DNA from: Indibacter alkaliphilus LW1
GTDB taxonomy: Bacteria; Bacteroidota; Bacteroidia; Cytophagales; Cyclobacteriaceae
Reading direction: 5' to 3'
Length of the DNA: 64,000 nt
NCBI RefSeq assembly: GCF_000295935.2
Contig: NZ_ALWO02000031.1
Location: forward strand, 63,113-127,112
Part shown: one piece after another, positions 8,753 to 17,175 of the stretch
How the letters are laid out: every line of letters starts with the position of its first letter
Numbering within the stretch: position 1 is the first letter of the stretch
Notes under the pieces: model-generated
Seen by the model: the letters and a program-made list of their open reading frames with translations, nothing else
What the model was told of the DNA's origin: nothing
Databases searched by the model: none
Translations under genes and position numbers: made by a program

Positions 8753-10888
8753 ATGAAAAATAAAATCAAAAACCTTTTAATATTCAGTCTCACAATGAGT
8801 ACAGCGTGTTCGCAAGAAGAACCGGATTTTCAATATCCGGTAGTGTATCCCCCAATGGCCGAAGTAAAACCTCATGAAATTATAGCCAAGCATGGCCATG
8901 TGAGAGTGGACAATTATTATTGGCTCAATGACCGTGAGGATCAAAAGGTCATCGACTACCTCAATGCTGAAAATGCTTACATGGATACCATGTTGGCCCA
9001 TACCAAGGATTTTCAAGAGCAGCTTTTCAAAGAGATGAGAAGCCGCATCAAGGAAGATGATGCATCTGTGCCTTACAAGCTGGATGATTTTTATTACTAT
9101 ACCAAATATGTAGAGGACGGTGAATACCCTATTTACGCAAGAAAAAAGGGTTCCATGGATGCTGAAGAAGAGATTCTGGTAGATGGTAACGAATTGGGAA
9201 AAGAAGAAGCTTATCTCAATTTCTTTACTTCGGTCAGTCATGACCACAACCTGATCGCCATCATCAAAGATACACAAGGAAGAAACTTTTATGACGTATC
9301 TATCAAAGACCTCAGAACAGGAGAAATGCTTGAGGACAAAATCGAAAATATCAGGAGTTCCGCAGTTTGGTCCACTGATAACAAATCCTTTTATTATTCT
9401 ATTCCGGACCCTGTCACTTTGAGAAATTATCAGGTTAAGAGACATGTTTTGGGTCAGGATGCTTCTCAGGACGAAGTGATTTTCGAAGAAAAAGATCCAA
9501 CACTCAACTGCGGGGTTGGGCTTACTAAATCAAAAAAATACATCATCATTGGTTCAGGAAGAACAGATGCTTCTTATGCTTTTTATATGGATGCGGATAA
9601 GCCAGGAAATCCTAAACTTATTGCTCCAATAGAAGACAATGTCCAATATAGTGTTGACCATGCCGGAGGAGAGGATTTTTATATACATACCAATCAGGAT
9701 GCGGTAAATTACAGGTTAGTAAAGGCTCCTGTATCCAATCCTTCCAAAGCCAATTGGTCGGATGTAATTCCAAATCGCTCAGATATTTTTTTGGAAAGTG
9801 TAGACTATTTCAAAAACTACATGGCTGTGGAAGAAACCAAAGAAGGGCTCGCAAGGATCAGAATAGTCAAATTTGAGGACGGTTCAGAATACGAGATTGA
9901 ATTTGACGAACCGGCCTACTCTGCTGGCCTGGGTTACAATCCAGCTTTTGACACAGAGGTGGTGAGGTATTCCTATACTTCCATGACTACTCCCAATTCT
10001 GTTTTTGATTTCAACATGAAAACCAAAGAGAAGGAGCTGATGAAAGAGCAGCCGGTTTTGGGTGATTTTGATAAAAATAATTATCAAACTGAAAGGGTGA
10101 TTGTCACTGCCAGAGATGGTAAAAAGGTACCTATGTCCATCGTCTACAGAAAAGATAAATTCAAAAAGGACGGAAGCATGCCGGGTTGGATATATGCTTA
10201 TGGGTCTTATGGCTACTCCATGGATGCTTCTTTTAGCAGCAGCAGATTGAGTTTATTGGATCGGGGAATGGTGTATGCCATAGCCCATATCCGTGGAGGT
10301 CAGGAAATGGGAGGGGACTGGTATGAAGATGGGAAGATGATGAATAAGAAAAATTCCTTCTATGATTTCATTGATTGTTCCAAATGGCTTCAGGACAATG
10401 GTTACGTAGCCAAAGACAAGCTTTTCGCATCAGGAGGAAGTGCAGGCGGCTTGCTGATGGGAGGGATCCTCAATATGGCTCCGGAGGTGTACAGAGGTGT
10501 GATAGCCGCGGTGGCCTTTGTGGATGTGGTGACCACCATGATGGATGAGTCGATCCCATTGACCACCTTTGAATGGCTGGAATGGGGCAATCCCAACATC
10601 CAGGAGCAATACGAATACATGCTTTCCTACTCACCTTATGACAATGTAGAGACCAAGGATTACCCGCATATTTTGGCTACTACTGGACTACATGATTCGC
10701 AGGTGCAGTATTGGGAGCCCGCCAAGTGGGTGGCAAAGCTCCGCACTATGAAGACAGACAATAATCGCCTCTTCCTTTACACCAATATGGACGCTGGACA
10801 TGGTGGTGCCAGCGGTAGGTTCGAAAGACTCAAAGAAGTAGCAAGGGAGTATGCCTTTGTATTCGATATCTTGGGAATCAGAGAATAG
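8753..10888 (+). CDS. ptrB: Oligopeptidase B (S9A prolyl oligopeptidase family), probable lipoprotein
   Basis: A 711-residue serine peptidase. The N-terminal half is the beta-propeller of S9A enzymes, starting with the conserved PHEIIAKHGHVRVDNYYWLN block; the C-terminal half is the alpha/beta-hydrolase domain. The catalytic triad is visible: Ser563 in GGSAGG, Asp648 in TTGLHDSQVQ, His683 in MDAGHGGASGR. The loop GHGGASGR and the acidic residues around it are typical of oligopeptidase B, which cleaves short peptides after Arg/Lys. Length matches the family (about 680-720). The N-terminus LIFSLTMSTACSQEE looks like a lipobox with Cys near residue 20, so the enzyme is probably lipid-anchored and acts in the periplasm, as for many Bacteroidota homologues. 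It precedes the DUF486 gene by 33 nt and may be co-transcribed with it. Confidence 0.93.
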   Translation: MKNKIKNLLIFSLTMSTACSQEEPDFQYPVVYPPMAEVKPHEIIAKHGHVRVDNYYWLNDREDQKVIDYLNAENAYMDTMLAHTKDFQEQLFKEMRSRIKEDDASVPYKLDDFYYYTKYVEDGEYPIYARKKGSMDAEEEILVDGNELGKEEAYLNFFTSVSHDHNLIAIIKDTQGRNFYDVSIKDLRTGEMLEDKIENIRSSAVWSTDNKSFYYSIPDPVTLRNYQVKRHVLGQDASQDEVIFEEKDPTLNCGVGLTKSKKYIIIGSGRTDASYAFYMDADKPGNPKLIAPIEDNVQYSVDHAGGEDFYIHTNQDAVNYRLVKAPVSNPSKANWSDVIPNRSDIFLESVDYFKNYMAVEETKEGLARIRIVKFEDGSEYEIEFDEPAYSAGLGYNPAFDTEVVRYSYTSMTTPNSVFDFNMKTKEKELMKEQPVLGDFDKNNYQTERVIVTARDGKKVPMSIVYRKDKFKKDGSMPGWIYAYGSYGYSMDASFSSSRLSLLDRGMVYAIAHIRGGQEMGGDWYEDGKMMNKKNSFYDFIDCSKWLQDNGYVAKDKLFASGGSAGGLLMGGILNMAPEVYRGVIAAVAFVDVVTTMMDESIPLTTFEWLEWGNPNIQEQYEYMLSYSPYDNVETKDYPHILATTGLHDSQVQYWEPAKWVAKLRTMKTDNNRLFLYTNMDAGHGGASGRFERLKEVAREYAFVFDILGIRE

Positions 10889-10921
10889 CTTGATTTCTGA
10901 TTTAACATAAATATCGCAAAG

Positions 10922-11290
10922 ATGAAAGGTGTTTTTACAATTCTCTTATTGGTGCTTTCCAATACATTTATGACATTCGCATGGAACGGCCATCTGAAAT
11001 TCAAAGAATTGAAATGGTTCGAAAACCTGGGGCTGATTTCTATTGTACTGATCAGTTGGGGGATTGCTTTTTTTGAGTATATCTTTCAGGTGCCTGCCAG
11101 TAGGATTGGGTTTAGAGAAAATGGAGGTCCTTTTTCTCTGGTTGAGCTCAAAGTATTGCAGGAGGTAATCACATTGGTGGTTTTTATGGTTTTCACGTTT
11201 CTTTTTTTCAAAAATGAGAGTATCAAGGTCAATCATATTATCGGGTTTGGGTTCTTGATCCTCGCAGTTTATTTTATCTTTAAAAAATGA
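10922..11290 (+). CDS. DMT-superfamily small membrane protein (DUF486)
   Basis: A 122-residue protein with four membrane helices. The sequence NTFMTFAWNGHLKF near the N-terminus and WGIAFFEYIFQVPASRIG in the middle are signatures of the DUF486 family (COG3169), small relatives of drug/metabolite transporters. Its stop codon overlaps the start of pheA by 4 nt (ATGA), so it is translationally coupled to the aromatic amino-acid operon. Proteins of this family have no established substrate. The linkage here could hint at export of an aromatic compound, but DUF486 genes sit in many contexts, so this is only an inference. Confidence 0.9.
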   Translation: MKGVFTILLLVLSNTFMTFAWNGHLKFKELKWFENLGLISIVLISWGIAFFEYIFQVPASRIGFRENGGPFSLVELKVLQEVITLVVFMVFTFLFFKNESIKVNHIIGFGFLILAVYFIFKK

Positions 11291-12102
11291 AAATTTCTAT
11301 TCAGGGTATTCCGGGTTCATTTCACCATCAGGTAGCACTTCAGTATTTTGGAGAAGATTCGGATGTGCTTGGTTACAAAACTTTTGAGGAAGTAGCCAAA
11401 AGTGTCCGAACAGGTGAATCGCAGTTTGGGGTAATGGCAATTGAAAACTCCATAGCTGGAGCTATATTGCCAAATTACGAGTTGATTGACAGGTATAGCC
11501 TTCACATATTTGAAGAGTTTTACCTTCCTATTTCCCATAATTTAATGTGTCTTCCTGATCAAAAGATCGAGGATTTAAAAGTAGTCAGGTCTCATCCGAT
11601 GGCACTTTTACAATGCAAAAAGTTTTTTCAAGAACACCCTTCCATTACTTTGGTAGATGATGTAGATACAGCTACTGTTGCCAAAAGGATTAAAGATGAA
11701 AAATTGGCTGGAGTCGGAGCAATTGCAAGCAGTGTAGCTGCAGAAATTTACCAATTGAAGGTTTTAGCAAAGGATATTCAGACTGTGGAGAATAATTTCA
11801 CAAGGTTTATCTTATTACAAAAAGACAAATCTGTTCCCACATCCATTCCCAACAAAGCTTCCATCAAAGTAACAATCAGCAATGAAAGAGGTAGTTTGGC
11901 GAAACTATTGACCCAAATGAGTGATTTGGAGCTTAACCTATCCAAAATTCAATCCATTCCTGTTATAGAAAACCCATGGAATTATTCCTTTTTTATCGAC
12001 ACCCAATTCACAGATTACAACCAATACCTCAAGGCAATTGAATCCATAATAAAATCGGGGGGAGAAGTCAAGGTCTTTGGGGAATACCAAAGCGGAAAGT
12101 AA
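11287..12102 (+). CDS. pheA: Prephenate dehydratase
   Basis: Converts prephenate to phenylpyruvate in phenylalanine synthesis. The protein has 271 residues: a catalytic domain (about 1-180) with the ENSIAGA substrate loop and the essential NNFTRFILL motif (TRF, about residues 168-176), then a C-terminal ACT domain (about 190-268). In typical enzymes the ACT domain binds Phe through GAL and ESRP motifs; here the equivalent positions read RGSL and QSIP, so feedback sensitivity may differ. There is no chorismate mutase domain. It overlaps the DUF486 gene by 4 nt and is followed 10 nt later by the aminotransferase. The pheA-aminotransferase-tyrA order is typical of Bacteroidota. Confidence 0.93.
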   Translation: MKISIQGIPGSFHHQVALQYFGEDSDVLGYKTFEEVAKSVRTGESQFGVMAIENSIAGAILPNYELIDRYSLHIFEEFYLPISHNLMCLPDQKIEDLKVVRSHPMALLQCKKFFQEHPSITLVDDVDTATVAKRIKDEKLAGVGAIASSVAAEIYQLKVLAKDIQTVENNFTRFILLQKDKSVPTSIPNKASIKVTISNERGSLAKLLTQMSDLELNLSKIQSIPVIENPWNYSFFIDTQFTDYNQYLKAIESIIKSGGEVKVFGEYQSGK

Positions 12103-12112
12103 AATTGAGGAG

Positions 12113-13276
12113 ATGAAAGGATTTGCTAAGCGGACTGCAGAAGTATCGGAATATTATTTTTCTAAAAAATTAAAGGAGGTTCGCCGCTTGATTGAAGAAG
12201 GGGTACCTGTAATCAACATGGGTATTGGAAGTCCGGACCTTCCACCGCATCCCGCTGTGATCAAGGCACTGCAACAATCTGCATCTTTCCCTGAAAGCCA
12301 TGGTTATCAAGGCTATCAGGGTATTCCTGAACTGAGACAGGCGATCTCATTTTTTTACAAACAAAACTATGCTGTACTCAAAGACCCCCAAACAGAAATC
12401 TTACCCCTGATGGGTTCTAAGGAGGGTATAATGCATATTTCTATGACCTTTTTGGATGCAGGGGATGAAGTACTCGTACCAGATCCCGGTTATCCAACCT
12501 ATGGAGCCGTGGCAAGGTTGTTAGGTGCAGAAGTAAAGACTTACCCCTTGACTGCTGCCAATAAATGGTATCCTGATTTTGATGTTTTAGAAAAATCAGA
12601 CCTTAGCAAAGTTAAATTGATGTGGTGCAACTATCCCCACATGCCCAGTGGCGCAAAAGCAGACACTGTCATCTTTCAAAAGTTCATCAATTTTGCCAAG
12701 AAGAACCAGATAGTATTGGTGCATGATAATCCTTACAGTTTTGTACTTGAACGAGAACCCAAAAGTATTTTCCAGGTTGAAGGGGCGTCAGAAGTAGCTT
12801 TGGAGCTCAATTCATTGAGCAAATCCTCCAATATGGCAGGATGGCGGGTTGGTATGGTGATGGGCAGAAAAGACTGGATCCAAGAAATAACTAAGGTCAA
12901 GAGTAACATGGATTCAGGCATGTTTTTGGGTTTGCAAAAAGGAGCTATTGAAGCCTTAATGTTGGGGAATGAATGGTATGATTTTCTAAACGGCACTTAT
13001 AGTGCTAGAAGGGATCTTATTTGGGATTTGGCAACTTTGCTAGGGTTAAGCTTTGAAAAAGAAAGTTCGGGGCTATTTGTTTGGGCAAAATTACCTGAAG
13101 GAAGCAACAGCTTGAACTTTGTAGATAAATTATTGGAGAAAGCTCACCTTTTTATCACTCCGGGAGATATATTTGGAAGTCAAGGAAGTGGCTATGTAAG
13201 ATTTTCATTATGCTTACCTGAAGAAAAAATTCTCGAAGCCATCAATCGAATCAAATCAATCGAACCTATACATTAA
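12113..13276 (+). CDS. PLP-dependent class I/II aminotransferase of the Phe/Tyr operon
   Basis: Fold-type I aminotransferase of 387 residues, most likely transaminating phenylpyruvate/hydroxyphenylpyruvate or an aspartate-type donor. The family start motif VINMGIGSPDLPPHP, the HGYQGYQGIPELR block, the VPDPGYPTYGAV loop, the VHDNPYSFV strand and the PLP-binding lysine in LNSLSKSSNMAGWRVG (Lys237) are all present. I chose ATG at 12113; an in-frame TTG at 12077 would overlap pheA by 26 nt and add residues not typical of the family. It lies between pheA and tyrA, with tyrA starting 3 nt after its stop codon, so it almost certainly serves the final step of Phe and Tyr synthesis. Substrate specificity is inferred from context. 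Confidence 0.9.
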   Translation: MKGFAKRTAEVSEYYFSKKLKEVRRLIEEGVPVINMGIGSPDLPPHPAVIKALQQSASFPESHGYQGYQGIPELRQAISFFYKQNYAVLKDPQTEILPLMGSKEGIMHISMTFLDAGDEVLVPDPGYPTYGAVARLLGAEVKTYPLTAANKWYPDFDVLEKSDLSKVKLMWCNYPHMPSGAKADTVIFQKFINFAKKNQIVLVHDNPYSFVLEREPKSIFQVEGASEVALELNSLSKSSNMAGWRVGMVMGRKDWIQEITKVKSNMDSGMFLGLQKGAIEALMLGNEWYDFLNGTYSARRDLIWDLATLLGLSFEKESSGLFVWAKLPEGSNSLNFVDKLLEKAHLFITPGDIFGSQGSGYVRFSLCLPEEKILEAINRIKSIEPIH

Positions 13277-13279
13277 AAA

Positions 13280-14128
13280 ATGAAAAACATTCATATCATT
13301 GGATTGGGCCTTTTGGGAGGTTCATTTTCCCTAGCCCTCAAAAAAGTTAAGCCTGAATTGAAAATTACAGGCTTTGACGCCAACCTGAATCACCTGAAAG
13401 ACGCCCATACGCTGGGAATCATTGATGAAGCTTCAGAAGATATACCCCAAGATACTGATGTAGTTATATTAGCTACGCCAGTGGACTCATTAGAAAAACT
13501 CCTGATCAAAGCCTTGGAAGAGGTGGGAGAAAATACATTGCTGATTGATTTTGGTTCTACCAAAGAGGCCTTGTGTAAATCAGTAGCAGATCATCCTAAA
13601 AGGGCTCAGTTCCTTGCGGGTCACCCTATTGCAGGAACAGAATATTCTGGACCGAAAGCGGCTAAAGATGACCTTTTGGAAAAGAAAGTGTTTATCATCT
13701 GTGAGATGGAAAAAACCGATGTTCATCTCAAGGGAATGGCCTATGATATCTTTGAAGCTTTGAATATGAAATTGCGTTTTATGGATCCTGAGGAGCATGA
13801 CCGTCATTTGGCATTTGTTTCTCACCTTTCGCATATTTCCTCCTTTATGCTGGGAAAAACAGTTTTGGATAAAATGGCTGATGACAAAAATATCTTTGAC
13901 ATGGCGGGAAGTGGCTTTGCCTCAACAGTTCGACTGGCAAAAAGTTCTCCGGGAATGTGGGCCCCTATCATGCAGGCCAACAAAGAGAATATCTTGGAAT
14001 CTCTTGATGCCTACATAGCGAATCTTCAGGTATTTAGAGAAAAAATTCATTCGGGAGATACATCAGAATTGTCTTCTGAGATGAATGAAATCAATAAAAT
14101 CGGTGATATTCTTGATTTGGGGAAATAG
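13280..14128 (+). CDS. tyrA: Prephenate dehydrogenase
   Basis: Oxidatively decarboxylates prephenate to 4-hydroxyphenylpyruvate in tyrosine synthesis. The 282-residue protein begins with a Rossmann NAD-binding motif GLGLLGGSFSLAL (residues 7-19), has the catalytic-histidine region FLAGHPIAGTEYSGP, and the helical dimerisation domain with HDRHLAFVSHLSHISSFML. It lacks an ACT domain and chorismate mutase domain, the short form of the family. It starts 3 nt after the aminotransferase gene. In many relatives a DAHP synthase/chorismate mutase fusion follows tyrA; it is not here, and the next gene is unrelated. Confidence 0.93.
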   Translation: MKNIHIIGLGLLGGSFSLALKKVKPELKITGFDANLNHLKDAHTLGIIDEASEDIPQDTDVVILATPVDSLEKLLIKALEEVGENTLLIDFGSTKEALCKSVADHPKRAQFLAGHPIAGTEYSGPKAAKDDLLEKKVFIICEMEKTDVHLKGMAYDIFEALNMKLRFMDPEEHDRHLAFVSHLSHISSFMLGKTVLDKMADDKNIFDMAGSGFASTVRLAKSSPGMWAPIMQANKENILESLDAYIANLQVFREKIHSGDTSELSSEMNEINKIGDILDLGK

Positions 14129-14323
14129 GATTTCACTTTTGAAAGGGGCAGACTCAAGGGAAAGTATCTTGGCCAAATGATTTTATAAAGTATACAAAAG
14201 AGTATAGAGCGTTAAAATTTGTGAAAGTTGAAATACTGGAGGACTTTTTGAAATGTCTTACGTCATGGGATTAGAAGACTCTAGTTGGGGTTCCTAGCTT
14301 TATTTTGTTTAAATTTATTTATT

Positions 14324-15028
14324 ATGAAAAAGGTCATTTTCTTATTGCCGATGTTCTTGCTTACCTTAGGGGTAATGGCACAGAACCAAATGATTGAAGT
14401 TGAAGGGAAAAGTGAATTGCGCATCTTGCCTGATGAAGCCCTCATTTATCTTTCACTCAACGAAAAAGCGATGAAAGTTTCTGACGCTACCAATGCGCTG
14501 AACAAAAAAACCAAGTCTATAGAAGACGCACTCAAAAAGACCGGGTTGAAGAATTATGAATTCTATGTTGACAACTACCATGTGGGAGTCAATAGGATTT
14601 ATGCGCGCAACACCAGTAAGGACAGTGGTTATGTTGCCTCGCAGACGATAAGGGTCAAAGTTTCCGATACAGGAGCAGATTTGGTGAAAATTACTGAGAC
14701 GCTACATCAGTCTGCTGTTATGGGATTCAACATCCAGTTTTCAGTATCTGATCAACTAAGGAAAGACTCGGAAAAGGTACTTATCGAGTTGGCAGTGGCA
14801 GATGCAAGAAGAAAGGCAGAAATCATAGCAAGCTCATTAGGAGTCAGCGATATCAAAGTGCAACGTGTGAGTTATGGCAATCCACAGAAGGATTTCTTTC
14901 CTATGGCCAGAGAATCTAAAATGATGATGGCAATGGACATAGCGGAAGATCGTTCGGAAGCAGTATTCAGACCTGAGGAGAGAAAAATAAACGATAGTGT
15001 AACCATTGGGTTTACCTTTAAAAATTGA
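14324..15028 (+). CDS. SIMPL domain (DUF541) exported protein
   Basis: A 234-residue protein with a cleaved signal peptide (MKKVIFLLPMFLLTLGVMA, cleavage before QNQ). The mature part is a SIMPL/DUF541 domain: it opens with IEVEGKSELRILPDEALIYL, the family's first strands, and contains the region ADARRKAEIIASSLGV typical of its second half. Family members, such as the BP26 antigen of Brucella and YggE of E. coli, are periplasmic or outer-membrane proteins linked to oxidative stress and channel-like assemblies. I chose ATG 14324 because it gives a proper signal peptide; an upstream in-frame start would add 13 residues with no support. The gene is flanked by 195 nt upstream and ends in a strong terminator. 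Confidence 0.9.
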   Translation: MKKVIFLLPMFLLTLGVMAQNQMIEVEGKSELRILPDEALIYLSLNEKAMKVSDATNALNKKTKSIEDALKKTGLKNYEFYVDNYHVGVNRIYARNTSKDSGYVASQTIRVKVSDTGADLVKITETLHQSAVMGFNIQFSVSDQLRKDSEKVLIELAVADARRKAEIIASSLGVSDIKVQRVSYGNPQKDFFPMARESKMMMAMDIAEDRSEAVFRPEERKINDSVTIGFTFKN

Positions 15029-15057
15029 TGGAGGTACAAACTCTCAAAGACAAAATA

Positions 15058-15082
15058 AAACCATCTTCGGATGGTTTTTTTA
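15058..15082 (+). terminator. Rho-independent terminator after the SIMPL gene
   Basis: An 8-bp stem AAACCATC (15058-15065) / GATGGTTT (15070-15077) is closed by the stable TTCG tetraloop and followed by a T-run. Confidence 0.9.
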
Positions 15083-15203
15083 TTCCTTTAAGCGGATCAT
15101 TATCAAAATTCTTTTTCAAGTATTAAAATGATTTAATATTTAAAAAGTACAATATGTATAAGAATTTTTAAATTTTTACTTAAAAAAAAGTTGAAAAGAA
15201 CTC

Positions 15204-15229
15204 AAAAATACCCTGTACAGGGTATTTTT
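15204..15229. repeat. Perfect 26-bp palindrome in a gene-free stretch
   Basis: The arm AAAAATACCCTGT (15204-15216) is directly followed by its exact reverse complement (15217-15229). It lies in the 411-nt gap between the SIMPL gene and the M20 peptidase gene, 126 nt past the SIMPL terminator and 211 nt before the next start. It could be an operator dyad or a terminator, since the right arm runs into eight T residues. The rest of this gap is AT-rich and holds no gene that I can see. Confidence 0.65.
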
Positions 15230-15439
15230 TTTAAAACTCAGGGACTGTACTTTTACATCGGGTGATTAAGCAACTTTTCAGACAATTTTTTCTGAAGTAT
15301 AAAAAAACCTCGGGGCAGGATTTGACTGATAATTTTTTAAACTGCCCTACTTTCACTCCCCGACCGTTTATCAAATGTGTTTTTTAATCTGAGCTACTTA
15401 GGTTAAATTTCTAAGCTTTTATCAACCAATCGATTAATT

Positions 15440-16960
15440 ATGAAAAGATCAATACTATTTATTCTCCTGTTGGCTTTGAGTATGCAAATGCATGTTTTGG
15501 CTCAACAGCAGATTGACCTGGAAGAAGTTACAGATGCTTATTTCTTAAAAGGAATTGGTATCCTAAATGATATTCTAAGCATGCCTAACGATTCCAATAT
15601 TCCCGAGCAGCTGGTAGCCAATATTGCCTGGTGTGAGGAGAACCTTGAAAAAAGAGGGTATTCAACCAAGCAACTTCAAACAGATGGGGCTCCTTTGGTC
15701 TTAGGGTTTAGAGAAGTGCCAAATGCCCAAAAGACTGTACTTTTTTATTTTCATATAGACGGTCAACCGGTAGATAGAAAAAGATGGGAGCAGGAAGATC
15801 CGTATCAGCCTGTTTTGAAAAAAATGAATGCCCAAGGAAAATGGGAACAGATTCCAATGTCTTCACTCAGCGATGATTACGATGCTGATTGGAGGATTTT
15901 TGCCAGATCATCTTCAGATGATAAAGGACCATTTGCCATGTTTCTTACAGCATGGGATGCCATGGTTGACAATGAAATGATGAGTAATTTCAATGTCAAA
16001 GTTATTTTGGATTTTGAGGAAGAAATTGGATCTCCAAATCTACCTGCTGCTGTCAATAAATATAAAGAAGACCTCAAAGCAGACATGATGTTGATCATGG
16101 ATGGTCCAAGGCACCTGAGCAATAAACCAACGATTAGCTTTGGAGCAAGGGGAATCTCCCAGATAACCTTGACAACCTATGGGCCAAGAGCTGCCCAGCA
16201 CAGTGGTCATTATGGAAATTATGCGCCCAACCCGGCTTTTAGAATGGCGCAGTTACTGGCTTCTATGAAGGATGATGATGGTAGAGTTACTATTCCAGGG
16301 TATTACGATGGGATTAATTTGACTCAGACTGAAAGAGATATTTTGAGCCAGGTTCCTGATGATGAAGGGGAGATTAAGAGTAAAATTGGAATTGGGACAA
16401 CAGATAGAGTTGGGGGTACTTATCAGGAGTCTCTTCAATACCCATCATTAAATATCAGAGGTTTGTCTTCCGGATGGGTGGGTGATGAGGTCAGAACCAT
16501 TGTGCCTGCTGATGCTACTGCTGAAATTGATATTCGCTTGGTTCCTGAATCTGATCCGGAAAGACTTTTTGCCTTGATCAGAAAGCATGTTGAAGATCAG
16601 GGATATCATATATTAGACGATGATCCTACAGATGAGGAGCGTATGAAATATCCTAAATTGATCAAGTGGGAAGGAAGTATTTCTTATCAGGCTTTCAGAA
16701 CTCCTTTTGATTCTGAGCCTGGTATTTGGTTGAATAAGGCTTACATAAGGGCTTTTGGGGAAGAGCCTATCCGTAAAAGAATCAGTGGTGGTTCTTTGCC
16801 AATTTCACCTTTTGTGGAAGCGTTGGATAATATTCCTGCAGTGACGGTCACCACTGTCAACTCTGATAACAACCAACACGGTCCAAATGAGAACATTAGA
16901 TTAGGTAATTACAAAGAAGGCATCAAAACCGCCTTGGCTATTTTGACGCAACCCTTATAA
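15440..16960 (+). CDS. Exported M20 family metallopeptidase
   Basis: A 506-residue secreted dizinc peptidase. A signal peptide ends near residue 21 (HVLAQQQ). All metal-site residues of the M20 family are visible: His105 and Asp107 in YFHIDGQP, the bridging Asp in RSSSDDKGP (160/161), the catalytic Glu pair in LDFEEEIGS (193-195), Asp221 in LIMDGP and the C-terminal His480 in NNQHGPNEN. A dimerisation/lid insertion occupies about residues 235-400. Length and motifs match the carnosinase/CPG2-like dipeptidase branch (M20/M25/M40). It probably trims dipeptides in the periplasm. It stands alone between long intergenic gaps, so it likely has its own promoter. Confidence 0.92.
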   Translation: MKRSILFILLLALSMQMHVLAQQQIDLEEVTDAYFLKGIGILNDILSMPNDSNIPEQLVANIAWCEENLEKRGYSTKQLQTDGAPLVLGFREVPNAQKTVLFYFHIDGQPVDRKRWEQEDPYQPVLKKMNAQGKWEQIPMSSLSDDYDADWRIFARSSSDDKGPFAMFLTAWDAMVDNEMMSNFNVKVILDFEEEIGSPNLPAAVNKYKEDLKADMMLIMDGPRHLSNKPTISFGARGISQITLTTYGPRAAQHSGHYGNYAPNPAFRMAQLLASMKDDDGRVTIPGYYDGINLTQTERDILSQVPDDEGEIKSKIGIGTTDRVGGTYQESLQYPSLNIRGLSSGWVGDEVRTIVPADATAEIDIRLVPESDPERLFALIRKHVEDQGYHILDDDPTDEERMKYPKLIKWEGSISYQAFRTPFDSEPGIWLNKAYIRAFGEEPIRKRISGGSLPISPFVEALDNIPAVTVTTVNSDNNQHGPNENIRLGNYKEGIKTALAILTQPL

Positions 16961-17175
16961 ATTCAGGATTATAGGGGCTGGGGCTACTTGCCCATATATT
17001 AAAATACTTAATAAATGCCATCAAGACACAAAAGGGCAAAGAAATCACACTAAATTCTTTGTGAATGCTTGGTTCCTTCCTGTCTTGGTGGCAAATGTAA
17101 TGTGCATTTCTTTCGATTTGGAATCCATTATTTCACTTTAGTATATTTCAATTTTATTTCGCCGAAGGCATATTT

